Positions 1 to 7,159 of a DNA stretch of 13,261 bases are shown here, piece by piece. A program made the position numbers and the translations under genes. Each line of letters begins with the position of its first letter. Position 1 is the first letter of the stretch. The notes under the pieces were generated by a model that did no database searches, was not told where the DNA came from, and was given only the letters and a program-made list of their open reading frames with translations. Source of the DNA: CAZXCQ01 sp964639275. GTDB taxonomy: Bacteria; Desulfobacterota; DSM-4660; Desulfatiglandales; Desulfatiglandaceae. The stretch spans positions 1 through 13,261 of the forward strand of contig CAZXCQ010000185.1 in the NCBI GenBank assembly GCA_964639275.1, given 5' to 3'.

Positions 1-132
1 GTTCTGTTACTCTGTGGGCTGCTCCTCATTTGCGTGATACTTCCGGCAGGCACCGCATGGTATCTATACACGCATCCGGCCCGGATTAAGGGCCTGGTGG
101 AAATGATTTCTGTGAACATTCCTACTACTTAG
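1..132 (+). CDS. 3' fragment of a membrane-anchored protein, gene start outside window
   Basis: An open frame enters from the left edge and stops at TAG 130-132, giving 43 residues. It begins with a very hydrophobic stretch (about residues 1-18, rich in Leu, Ile, Val, Gly), then a Trp-Tyr-Leu-Tyr boundary and a basic THPARIKGLVEMI segment. That arrangement resembles the N-terminal membrane anchor of AsmA/TamB-like proteins, where a single helix is followed by a long periplasmic domain, yet here the frame ends almost at once. The last seven bases overlap the end of the convergent HTH gene. It may be a truncated gene whose remainder was lost at a recombination junction, or simply the C-terminal tail of a membrane protein. 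The family assignment is by resemblance only. Confidence 0.35.
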   Translation, partial: VLLLCGLLLICVILPAGTAWYLYTHPARIKGLVEMISVNIPTT

Positions 133-487
133 GCCCTGAATTTCCTTTATTCCTTAATTCTTCAGTTAATTTAATTATTTCTCTAATCTCAGCCAATGTG
201 AAACGCCCCCCTCCACTAACCTTTATCCCCGAGTCAGGATAATACCCTTTACACAAACGATCCCTGAATGTATCCGGCTTGACTCGCAAGACTTTACACA
301 CTTCCTGGGTTGTGTAATAATTTTTAGATGGTAGTCCTAGGTCATTTAGGTCTGACTTTGGACATTTAAAATAAGGGGGATCAACAGGAATCTTCAAAGA
401 AATTAGACGGTTAGAATTTTCTGTAAATTGGGTAACCGCATCCCTGCGGTTTTCTGGGGCACCCAAAGCGTGAATGTACCTGTTCAT
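125..487 (-). CDS. small HTH (excisionase/MerR-like) DNA-binding protein
   Basis: A 120-residue protein on the minus strand. Residues 57-107 read as a compact winged-helix of the MerR/excisionase (HTH_17-like) kind: YYTTQEVCKVLRVKPDTFRD forms the helix-turn-helix, GYYPDSGIKV and the GGGR turn form the wing, and FTLAEIREIIKL is the following helix that starts with the usual 'FT..EI' pattern. The first ~50 residues have no recognisable domain and contain a CPK motif; no strong Shine-Dalgarno precedes the ATG at 487, so the true start may lie further in. Its stop codon (125-127) overlaps the end of the convergent frame at 1-132. Proteins of this sort often act as excisionases or small accessory regulators, but no integrase is visible here, so its role is unknown. 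Confidence 0.55.
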   Translation of the reverse strand: MNRYIHALGAPENRRDAVTQFTENSNRLISLKIPVDPPYFKCPKSDLNDLGLPSKNYYTTQEVCKVLRVKPDTFRDRLCKGYYPDSGIKVSGGGRFTLAEIREIIKLTEELRNKGNSGPK

Positions 488-807
488 TCTTGCAGGTCCA
501 GCGATATCGATCCAAGATATCCGGTCTGGTCACGTGGCAGAGGCCATCCAATACAGGCCCCTTGATCGGAAGGTGTTGAGATAGGTGTCTTAACTTTCTG
601 ACAACCATTCCAATATTTTAATACAATTTCAATGGGTTATCGAACTCAGTCACTGATTGATTCCCTTACGAGGCGGTTTCAGATTTTAACCCAGCGGTCC
701 ATAGGGGACATTCTAAGCCCTTGATTTGCTCTTTCTTGACTCACAAATTCTTTTGGAAAGCCAGAATCTTATTGACAGAAAGATTTTCATGCCATAAAGA
801 TTCATAT
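488..807. other. gene-poor stretch between HTH gene and marR
   Basis: About 320 bp with no gene I can support. A 36-codon plus-strand frame (474-584) and a 65-codon minus-strand frame (411-608) overlap here; neither has a ribosome-binding site or recognised domain. From about 600 the DNA becomes AT-rich, as expected of a promoter region. A TTGACA hexamer at 772-777 is the best -35 candidate for marR, but the nearest -10 candidate (CATAAA, 793-798) leaves only a 15-bp spacer, so the promoter is tentative. Confidence 0.4.
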
Positions 808-812
808 ATGAA
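801..812. promoter_or_regulatory. palindrome over the marR start codon, candidate operator
   Basis: TTCATATATGAA is a perfect 12-bp palindrome that contains the ATG start codon of the MarR gene (808-810). MarR dimers bind palindromic AT-rich sites and usually repress their own gene, so autoregulation is plausible. A 13-bp near copy lies after the gene at 1366-1378. Both share the palindromic core CATATATG. Function is inferred from position and symmetry. Confidence 0.4.
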
Positions 813-1293
813 AGATAGAAGAATTGAGCTTTGGGACGACGAGTCGTCAAATACCTATAAGTGCTTTCCCTTCACCGAGGCAATTAATGCCTATACGACT
901 ATCCGTCGAACTCATGATAAGTTACACCGTCATGTCAGTAAAAAACTTGAAAAATGGCAATTGAGTGTTCCCAAATATGGTGTAATTCGCCAACTCTACA
1001 ATCATGAATCTCTTACCTTGTCCGAGATTAGCCAAAAAATTTTTTCAGGCAATAGCAATGTCACTACACTGATCGACCGTATGGAGAGAGACGGTCTAGT
1101 CGAACGTGTGGAAGGGGGTAATGATCGTAGAGTCAAGAGGATTCGACTGACAGAAAAGGGCTTAGCCCTGGCACCAAAGGTTGTCAGTGAATATCGGGGA
1201 TTTCTTCATCAGACCATGATGAATTGCCTGACCCATGAGGAGCAACAAACACTGACGGACTTACTTTATAAAGTCATGGAATCAGTCCTTTAG
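808..1293 (+). CDS. MarR-family transcriptional regulator
   Basis: A 161-residue protein of usual MarR length. The frame is open upstream to a TTG at 721, but the ATG at 808 gives the expected family size; the ribosome-binding site is weak. An N-terminal dimerisation helix (about 22-50) precedes the winged helix: helix LTLSEISQKI (69-78), recognition helix around NSNVTTLIDRMERDG (82-96), and the wing LVERVEGGNDRRVKRIRLT with the conserved Asp-Arg-Arg at 106-108. C-terminal helices (about 116-161) complete the dimer interface. MarR proteins usually repress nearby catabolic or efflux genes and release DNA on binding an aromatic or acyl ligand. It sits in the same orientation upstream of the catabolic genes, so local control is likely. 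No redox cysteine pair is evident; the ligand is unknown. Confidence 0.9.
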   Translation: MKDRRIELWDDESSNTYKCFPFTEAINAYTTIRRTHDKLHRHVSKKLEKWQLSVPKYGVIRQLYNHESLTLSEISQKIFSGNSNVTTLIDRMERDGLVERVEGGNDRRVKRIRLTEKGLALAPKVVSEYRGFLHQTMMNCLTHEEQQTLTDLLYKVMESVL

Positions 1294-1365
1294 CGATTTA
1301 ACGCCCTTTTGACTCACGGCCTGATTGGACACGGGCGAGATAAGGAAATGTTAGGATAAAATTGT

Positions 1366-1378
1366 TTCATATATGGAA
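1366..1378. promoter_or_regulatory. second CATATATG site, candidate MarR operator
   Basis: TTCATATATGGAA repeats the palindrome found over the marR start codon with one inserted G. It lies about 70 bp after marR and about 310 bp before the first LarA-like gene, in AT-rich DNA. It overlaps a weak promoter-like arrangement (TTGTTT at 1362-1367 with TAATAA near 1382-1387). If the downstream operon starts here, a MarR dimer on this site would block it. CATATATG also occurs by chance inside a coding region near 7512, so the evidence is modest. Confidence 0.35.
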
Positions 1379-1421
1379 TGTTAATAAATAAAACAAATTG
1401 ATTCATTCATACCCCCTATCT

Positions 1422-1515
1422 CGTCACCCCCGCACAATCGGGGGCCTATAATGTCTTAGATATACTGGATTCTCGCTGCTGTTTATCCCGTATCTTATAC
1501 GGGGCCGGAATGACG
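1422..1515. repeat. REP-like element with two hairpins
   Basis: The element is bounded by CGTCA (1422-1426) and TGACG (1511-1515) as inverted ends. Each arm carries its own stem-loop: CCCCCG/CGGGGG at 1427-1432 and 1439-1444 with a 6-nt loop, and CCCGTAT/ATACGGG at 1487-1493 and 1497-1503 with a 3-nt loop. The middle contains 'tactggattc'. Paired-hairpin elements ending in GTCA..TGAC are common intergenic REP/BIME-type repeats in many bacteria. The rest of the 1294-1688 gap, apart from the candidate operator, shows nothing further that I can identify. Confidence 0.6.
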
Positions 1516-1688
1516 GAAAAGTGGCATTGGTAGGTTTTACGAAACCATCAAGCTTAGATTACAGCTGAGACACTATCATTTGTTCGGTCAGGTGCAGGCA
1601 TTACTCGGATAAATTAAAAGCAGTCTTAGAAAGCATCTACCCCGTTTTTTTGAGAAGATACGATCCCTTTTTTGAAAATGGGGATGGA

Positions 1689-3020
1689 ATGGCTGTCTTA
1701 AAAATTCCATATGGATCATTGGAAAAACCGGGCGCTTACCTGGAGTTGGAAGTACCGGATAGAAATCTCAAGGCAAAGATCATCCCCCGAGAACCAAAAG
1801 GCATTGAGGATTTGTCCCATGCCGTAGAGAAGGCCGTGGAGACACCCATCGACGGGCCGAGATTCTCAGAACTCTTTGATAATACGAAAAGGGTTACATT
1901 CATTACCGAGAACCAATTCCGCCAGGCACCAGCCAGGGATATACTTCCTGTTTTGGTTCAAAAAGCGAGGAAATGGGACCCTGAGATATCAATTATCATC
2001 GGTAATGCCACACTACCGCCATTGAGCAAGGAAGAGCTGGAAAAAAAGCTGGGCCCTGAACTAATAGAATCAGGTATCCCTATTTTTTTTAACGATGCTG
2101 ACGATTTCAAACAATATCGTTATATTGGTATTACGAGAGCGGGGACACCTCTTTTTGTACACAAGGTGGTTGCTGATGCCGACATCGTTGTTACCATCAG
2201 TACGACTCAGGCGACCGTCTGGGGCTATGGGGGATCAGGTATGATTATTCCCGCCGTCACCAGTAGTGAAACCACTGAACTTAACCATTTACTGTCCTTA
2301 GCTCCGGATTGCATTCCAGGCAACAACAATTGTCTCATGCAACTTGATAAATACGAGGCCCTCGAATTACCCAACGTGCAAGTAATGGGTATCAATGTAA
2401 TTGTAAATAACCAAGGTCGCGTCATCTTTGTTAATGCCGGCACCCCAGTAAAATCAAATAGGGAGGCGATTCATTTTTACAATCAAATTTATCAGTTTCC
2501 ACTAGACAGAATTGTTCAACAAAAGGTAGATGTCGCCATCACCGGATCTACCGCACATACTGACGATCTTTTTTTCCACACCGGTTGGGCACTGGTGAAC
2601 TGCGAACCTATCGTTCGAGACCAGGGAATCATTATTATGGCAACCCCCTGTACAGGTTATGGGGACTGGCCAGGGTTTGTGCGGATGGATATCCTTAAAA
2701 GATATTTGCCCGCCTCCAAAGAGAAACAGGTTCAGGCCGTTCTGGATTTTTATCGGCAAACAGTATCTGGAGAGAGGAGCTTTGCCTGGTACAAAATCTA
2801 CGAGGTTATGACGCGAAAAGAGGTATGGATAGTTACGGAAAGGAAAAACTTACCCATATGTGAAGAGATTGGTTTGACTGCCCATGAATCGATCGAGGAA
2901 GCATTTTCCCAGGCTGTCAAAAAAAAAGGTAAAGATGCGAGCTTTGCCTTTATACCATACGGTCGTTACACGCTTTTCAAGCCAAAAACAGTAAAAATAA
3001 GGCCCCATAGTCTCAAATGA
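1689..3020 (+). CDS. LarA-like (lactate racemase/DUF2088-type) protein lacking known active-site residues
   Basis: A 443-residue protein, close to the 420-440 usual for LarA. The frame opens at a TTG (1650), but ATG 1689 gives the typical LarA start (MAVLKIPYGS). Fold markers by eye: ENQFRQAP (74-81) where LarA has D-x-T-R-P; GNATLPPLSKEE (105-116) where LarA has GTHRP-(x)-EE; GYGGSGMIIPAV (179-190) where LarA has the Gly-rich G-F-S-G-G loop; ELNH (197-200) at the Ni-binding His; and a C-terminal domain with TDDLFFHTGWAL (291-302). LarA is a racemase using a nickel-pincer nucleotide linked to Lys184, with His108 and His174 as acid/base. Here those positions read Leu, Gln/Thr and Gly/Met, and the LarA Gln295/Lys298 positions appear to be His297 and Trp300. 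Racemase chemistry is therefore doubtful. First gene of the packed operon. Confidence 0.65.
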   Translation: MAVLKIPYGSLEKPGAYLELEVPDRNLKAKIIPREPKGIEDLSHAVEKAVETPIDGPRFSELFDNTKRVTFITENQFRQAPARDILPVLVQKARKWDPEISIIIGNATLPPLSKEELEKKLGPELIESGIPIFFNDADDFKQYRYIGITRAGTPLFVHKVVADADIVVTISTTQATVWGYGGSGMIIPAVTSSETTELNHLLSLAPDCIPGNNNCLMQLDKYEALELPNVQVMGINVIVNNQGRVIFVNAGTPVKSNREAIHFYNQIYQFPLDRIVQQKVDVAITGSTAHTDDLFFHTGWALVNCEPIVRDQGIIIMATPCTGYGDWPGFVRMDILKRYLPASKEKQVQAVLDFYRQTVSGERSFAWYKIYEVMTRKEVWIVTERKNLPICEEIGLTAHESIEEAFSQAVKKKGKDASFAFIPYGRYTLFKPKTVKIRPHSLK

Positions 3021-3101
3021 CAATAGAAAAACTCAAATTGTTGCAAATCTACGTTTCCCCCATGCAAAGTACAGAAGATTGGGACGGGAGGATTTTAAGA
3101 T

Positions 3102-3716
3102 TTGAGAAGAGTTAATAAAGTCGCGACGGTTAATGAGCAGAGATGCAACGCCTGTGCCACTTGTGTTAGGATCTGCCCTGTCGAAGCAATAGTTATCGAA
3201 AAACGTGAGGAGAAGGGATCCGCCGCAATAGATGAACAGAGATGCCTTGACTGTTCTCTTTGTGTATTGCGTTGTCCTGAGGACGCCGTCAAGATGATTG
3301 AAAGGAAATCGGTGTTGAAGATTGGCGTGAATCCGGCTGATGTTTCCCAGAGAGATATGACCAGAATCTGTCAAGATGCTCATATGTATCCAGACCAAGT
3401 AATTTGCTACTGCCACAGGGTACAGGCCAAAGAAGTGGCAGCAGCGATCCTGTTGGGAGCCAGATCCCCGGAAGATATCGCCCGAGCGACGGGGGCGCGC
3501 ACAGGATGCGGTACCCTTTGCATAACCAGCACATTAAGACTGTTGCGAGCTGCAGGAATTAAGCTCACCCAGGCACCAGGATATCAATGGTATGGGGTCG
3601 ACATATCGATCTGGAATTTACCCGAGACGTTGCGGGATAAATACAAACAATTTTATCTCGCGGATGATTTACAATGTATTAACGAGTTGTTTCCGGGAAG
3701 TAAACAGGACCAATAA
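3102..3716 (+). CDS. 2x[4Fe-4S] ferredoxin fused to a BFD-like [2Fe-2S] domain
   Basis: A 204-residue iron-sulfur protein, probably cytoplasmic. Residues 8-66 form a bacterial ferredoxin with two clusters: C15-x2-C18-x2-C21-x3-C25-P and C48-x2-C51-x2-C54-x3-C58-P. Residues 100-152 match the BFD-like [2Fe-2S] fold: ICYCHRV gives C102-x-C104, then 31 residues, then TGCGTLC gives C136 and C140. The last pair is C-x3-C, one residue longer than the C-x2-C of typical BFD domains. The C-terminal 45 residues are unassigned. The start is a TTG preceded by GGGAGG (3086-3091) at good spacing. It ends 2 nt before the next gene and lies upstream of the oxidoreductase genes, so it is likely an electron carrier or relay for that enzyme or for the LarA-like proteins. 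Confidence 0.8.
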   Translation: MRRVNKVATVNEQRCNACATCVRICPVEAIVIEKREEKGSAAIDEQRCLDCSLCVLRCPEDAVKMIERKSVLKIGVNPADVSQRDMTRICQDAHMYPDQVICYCHRVQAKEVAAAILLGARSPEDIARATGARTGCGTLCITSTLRLLRAAGIKLTQAPGYQWYGVDISIWNLPETLRDKYKQFYLADDLQCINELFPGSKQDQ

Positions 3717-3718
3717 GA

Positions 3719-5140
3719 ATGACTATCTTACCACCGGTAGAGCCACGCAGGTCTATATATAACATAGAGCCCAAGCAATTACTTGCTAGGGCTGCACTCA
3801 ACTTGCCGGGCATGACCGCCATACGCATATCCGATCTGTTTTCCGGTTGCCCTCATCCTATATCTGCACAATCCCCCTCCGACGTTATCCGGATGGCCAG
3901 GGCGCTCACAATGCGCGCGTTGGAAGGTGTAAATCTGGAAAAAATCCAAAAGAATGATTCGGTCAATATCTTGGCTTCTCATCATGGGTTTAGTATTTAC
4001 GGGGGCGATTTCTACGCTGAAATGATCAGGTGCATACGTGACGAGGTGCTCCAACGGTGCGGAACTCAAAGAATCTATTTGCGCGCAGGAGTGGGACTGA
4101 GGTTCCAGGAAAGCGACGAGTACATCGAACGTTTCAAGCTGAATGAGTATTTTGAAGGAAAAGCAGAAGCTATTACGCCAGTTGATCGCGGAATCCCAAT
4201 TGAAACAGAGATAGGCACGCTATACGGAATCGGGAAGGCTTATTCGACCCGTTGGATCATTCAAGCCCACAACAACGATATACGCGAACTCCACTACCAC
4301 CGGATGATGGGAAGGCTCTTTAAGCCTTTTGCAATGTCTTACGCCACTATTGAGACTAGGTCGGCCTACCATCAAAGCATGGGGCCCAGAGCCGCCAATT
4401 TATTGCCGAGAATGATCTATGAATCCCCTTTTGTCCAAAGTAAATTCGTTTGTTCCGTAATCCTGCAGGTATCTCCTTTTGGGATAATTGGTGTAGATGC
4501 AAACAATGACTTGGTTGAGCAGAATGAGTACTTCACCCGTTTGAACTTAGACTGGTACGGCAGGATCATTACTTTGCTTGGCAAGATCAAGGAAGCCATC
4601 GTGATTATAGATTATCCCGGACCCATACCCTATACCACTGCAGGGGGGCTTCTGTTTGGCAACTTCCTGAATGCAAACGTTGACGAGTTTGACCTCAACA
4701 TCCCCTTTACACCCTTTACCCGTTATACTGACATGGTTTATCCAAATGCCAGTCCACTGAAGGAGGGTATCCTTCCTCCACCTAATCCTTCCATAAAATT
4801 TCTAGTTATCAATTATTGCTCTAAGGGGTACCCCAGCACTTTCTTCTCTCAGCAGATACCAACGATAGTGGTGGGGCAACAGGCCGATTTGTTCAGAAGT
4901 TGTGAACAAAATCCTTTGTTTATGGATAATGCAATGGAGGCGGAGGACCTGGTTAAAGCGGTGGACTTTGCCAAACGTGTTTCTGGAAGTGAAAATATAC
5001 TGGTCTTTGACGGAGCAGTTGGAGGTTTTAACGTTAGTGAGCCCTTGGCAAAGGAAATGCAAAGACTGGCCCCGGTGGTTAACCGTAAGGTAGATAGAGA
5101 TTTAATGCCTATGTGGCTGGAACAGAGAGGCATTGTCTAA
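3719..5140 (+). CDS. divergent LarA-like protein (tentative) keeping the His-Lys-His spacing
   Basis: A 473-residue soluble protein with no signal peptide or membrane segment. I do not recognise it with certainty. A segment at 166-218 aligns with the first LarA-like protein (its residues 152-200): GTLYGIGKAYSTRW corresponds to GTPLFVHKVVADAD, and YATIETRSAYH to SSETTELNH. In that frame H192, K202 and H218 are spaced 10 and 16 residues apart, exactly as His174, Lys184 and His200 of LarA (catalytic base, cofactor-linking Lys, Ni ligand). The AGVGLR segment (123-128) fits the LarA GTHR turn with Leu for His. The HH pair at 88-89 is near the position expected for LarA's Ser-Asp. It lies 2 nt after the ferredoxin gene and 3 nt before the oxidoreductase gamma gene, so it is probably part of the same functional unit. 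The homology needs a profile or structure search. Confidence 0.5.
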   Translation: MTILPPVEPRRSIYNIEPKQLLARAALNLPGMTAIRISDLFSGCPHPISAQSPSDVIRMARALTMRALEGVNLEKIQKNDSVNILASHHGFSIYGGDFYAEMIRCIRDEVLQRCGTQRIYLRAGVGLRFQESDEYIERFKLNEYFEGKAEAITPVDRGIPIETEIGTLYGIGKAYSTRWIIQAHNNDIRELHYHRMMGRLFKPFAMSYATIETRSAYHQSMGPRAANLLPRMIYESPFVQSKFVCSVILQVSPFGIIGVDANNDLVEQNEYFTRLNLDWYGRIITLLGKIKEAIVIIDYPGPIPYTTAGGLLFGNFLNANVDEFDLNIPFTPFTRYTDMVYPNASPLKEGILPPPNPSIKFLVINYCSKGYPSTFFSQQIPTIVVGQQADLFRSCEQNPLFMDNAMEAEDLVKAVDFAKRVSGSENILVFDGAVGGFNVSEPLAKEMQRLAPVVNRKVDRDLMPMWLEQRGIV

Positions 5141-5143
5141 GCA

Positions 5144-5710
5144 ATGTTCGAAATAAGACTCCATGGTAGGGGAGGCCAGGGGGTTGTTCTCGCTTCGAGA
5201 CTCCTAGCCTGGGCCTTTTTCAAAGAGGGTAAATTCGTTCAGGCCTTTCCATCTTTCGGGGCCGAGAGGAGGGGGGCACCGGTCATCGCCTATGCCCGAG
5301 CCAGTGATAACGAAATCAGGGCAAGATACGGCATTTACAGACCAAATTGTGTCATCGTACTGGACCCCAGCCTGGTCAAAGGAAAGGGTGTTACGCCGGG
5401 GCTAAAACCCGATCGCTGGGTCATTATCAATACCCACAAAAATCCCGACAGCTACCCTGAACTGGGTGCTTACCGGGTGGCCACCGTTGATGCAAGCGCG
5501 ATCGCCCTGGAACACCATCTGGGGACATCCTCTATGCCAATGGTAAATACCACAATCCTGGGTGCCTTGCCGAGAGTGACTCACGCGGTAACCATCGGTT
5601 CGATCGTCGATGCAATTCGCGAGCATATCCCGTCAGGAACAGAGGACAATGCCAGGGCCGCACTGGAGGCCTATGAGTCGTTGAAATGCCAAGACCCTCT
5701 ATCGCCATAA
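5144..5710 (+). CDS. 2-oxoacid:ferredoxin oxidoreductase, gamma subunit
   Basis: A 188-residue protein with the standard gamma-subunit signature. GRGGQG at 8-13 follows the first strand, the conserved PSFGAERRGAPV sits at 36-47 with IVLDPSL at 71-77, and PMVNTTILGAL is at 132-142. In pyruvate, 2-oxoisovalerate and related ferredoxin oxidoreductases this domain helps form the CoA site and the subunit interface. The gene order gamma-delta-alpha-beta is that of the four-subunit archaeal and Thermotoga-type enzymes. The length is normal. It starts 3 nt after the divergent LarA-like gene. The substrate is not set by this subunit. Confidence 0.9.
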   Translation: MFEIRLHGRGGQGVVLASRLLAWAFFKEGKFVQAFPSFGAERRGAPVIAYARASDNEIRARYGIYRPNCVIVLDPSLVKGKGVTPGLKPDRWVIINTHKNPDSYPELGAYRVATVDASAIALEHHLGTSSMPMVNTTILGALPRVTHAVTIGSIVDAIREHIPSGTEDNARAALEAYESLKCQDPLSP

Positions 5711-5729
5711 AAGGGCTCACAGAAGAGAA

Positions 5730-6014
5730 ATGAGAAAAGGACATGGTGTTGATATGCTAAAGGACTTGCCCCCGACAACCATATCCTCTCTTACCACCGA
5801 GGGGAACGAAACCGGAGAATGGCGGTATCGAAGGCCTGTCATAGATTTGGAAAAATGCAACCAGTGCGGGGTGTGTTGGATGTATTGCCCTGACACCGCC
5901 GTACGACCAGATGAGGGGTCTTATGAAATCCTCTATAAATATTGCAAGGGGTGTGGCATTTGTGCCGAAGAATGCCCCAGGGGAGCAATCATACTGGTGA
6001 GTGAAGAGCGATGA
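5730..6014 (+). CDS. 2-oxoacid:ferredoxin oxidoreductase, delta (ferredoxin) subunit
   Basis: A 94-residue polyferredoxin subunit. WRYRRPVID (31-39) is the usual lead-in of delta subunits, followed by C43-x2-C46-x2-C49-x3-C53-P and C72-x2-C75-x2-C78-x3-C82-P, which bind two [4Fe-4S] clusters that carry electrons from the beta-subunit cluster to free ferredoxin. An alternative ATG at 5754 (removing eight residues) is equally possible. Its stop overlaps the alpha start in an ATGA arrangement, which suggests translational coupling. Confidence 0.9.
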   Translation: MRKGHGVDMLKDLPPTTISSLTTEGNETGEWRYRRPVIDLEKCNQCGVCWMYCPDTAVRPDEGSYEILYKYCKGCGICAEECPRGAIILVSEER

Positions 6015-7159
6015 AAAAAGTGGTTTCTTCAAATCAGGCCGTGGCCCATGCAGTTATGTCGGGAAAACCGCACGTCGTTGCGGCGTATCCCATTACTCCG
6101 CAGTCTTCGATCGTTGAGATGATTGCGCAGTATTGTGTGAGAGGAGATCTTCAGGCGAAATTTATCAATGTCGAATCTGAACATTCAGCCATGGCTGCCT
6201 GTATCGCTGCATCAGCAACCGGCGCCAGGGCTTTTACCGCAACGAGTTCCCAGGGGCTGGCACTGATGCATGAATTGCTCCACTATGCCTCTGGACTGAG
6301 GCTGCCCCTGGTTATGGCGAATGTGAACAGGGCATTGGCAGCCCCGTTTAACATTAAGGCAGACTGGAGTGATAGTCTATCCCAGAGGGATACGGGATGG
6401 ATCCAGTTCTATTGCGAAAGCGCACAGGAGGTGTTCGATACGGTTATCCAGGCCTTTAAGATATCAGAACAGGCCTTGCTCCCGGTGATGGTAAATCTGG
6501 ATGGATTTATCCTTTCGCATACATACGAAATCGTTGAGATCCCGGCGCAAAAGACGATTGATTCTTTCCTTCCACCACCCCCACAACGACACTGTCTCGA
6601 TGTGAAGAATCCCTTTATGCTGGGAGGGCCTGCGGATTACGACTATATCAATTTCCGGTACAAACTCCAGCAAGCGATGGAAGAAGCCAAGAGGGTCTCC
6701 AGCGAAATCGACATTGAATTTAAGAGGATCTTTGGCCGTGGATATGGTCTGGTCCAGGCTCACCATTGTGAGGAAATGGATATCATTTTGATAACAGCCG
6801 GGACGATCGCAGGCACCTGTTCCATGGTGGCGGATCGGCTCAGGAGCGAGGGACTCAAGATAGGTGTCTTAAAGGTCAGGATGTTTCGGCCATTTCCCAC
6901 AGAGCAGGTTTGCCAGGTACTTCAAAACGCCAAAAAGATAGCCGTAATCGACCGGGATCTTTCCCCGGGCTGTGGAGGGATTTTTGCACAGGAGATAAAG
7001 GCGGCCCTGTATGGGCGCCAGAATAGCCAACCACTCTACGAATATATTGCAGGGCTGGGGGGCAGGGATGTAACGGATGAAGATGTTGAAAATATTATAG
7101 AGCATACTCATCGTACCGACAAACCGGAGGGGATTGAATGGATGGGACTGACAAGATAG
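6011..7159 (+). CDS. 2-oxoacid:ferredoxin oxidoreductase, alpha subunit
   Basis: A 382-residue alpha subunit of normal length. YPITP (26-30) is the hallmark of the pyrimidine-binding domain; NVESEHSA (53-60) includes the Glu (E57) expected to activate thiamine diphosphate, and TATSSQGL (76-83) is conserved. NRALAAPFNI and SQRDTGWIQFY (about 106-134) match this enzyme class. The second domain (about 255-345) is the transketolase C-terminal-like fold, with LKVRMFRPFP (287-296). With beta it forms the thiamine diphosphate site that converts a 2-oxoacid plus CoA to acyl-CoA, CO2 and reduced ferredoxin. The substrate could be pyruvate, a branched or other aliphatic 2-oxoacid, or an aryl one such as phenylglyoxylate; sequence reading cannot decide. 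It overlaps delta by 4 nt and beta by 22 nt. Confidence 0.9.
   Translation: MKKVVSSNQAVAHAVMSGKPHVVAAYPITPQSSIVEMIAQYCVRGDLQAKFINVESEHSAMAACIAASATGARAFTATSSQGLALMHELLHYASGLRLPLVMANVNRALAAPFNIKADWSDSLSQRDTGWIQFYCESAQEVFDTVIQAFKISEQALLPVMVNLDGFILSHTYEIVEIPAQKTIDSFLPPPPQRHCLDVKNPFMLGGPADYDYINFRYKLQQAMEEAKRVSSEIDIEFKRIFGRGYGLVQAHHCEEMDIILITAGTIAGTCSMVADRLRSEGLKIGVLKVRMFRPFPTEQVCQVLQNAKKIAVIDRDLSPGCGGIFAQEIKAALYGRQNSQPLYEYIAGLGGRDVTDEDVENIIEHTHRTDKPEGIEWMGLTR

Noticed and set aside
721..807. N-terminal extension of MarR from a TTG at 721
   Set aside because: The added 29 residues are Phe/Ser/Lys-rich, not MarR-like, and cover the likely promoter; ATG 808 gives the usual family length.
2225..2759. 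Minus-strand open frames opposite the first LarA-like gene
   Set aside because: They lie wholly within a well-supported plus-strand gene, have no recognisable domain or ribosome-binding site, and look like shadow frames.
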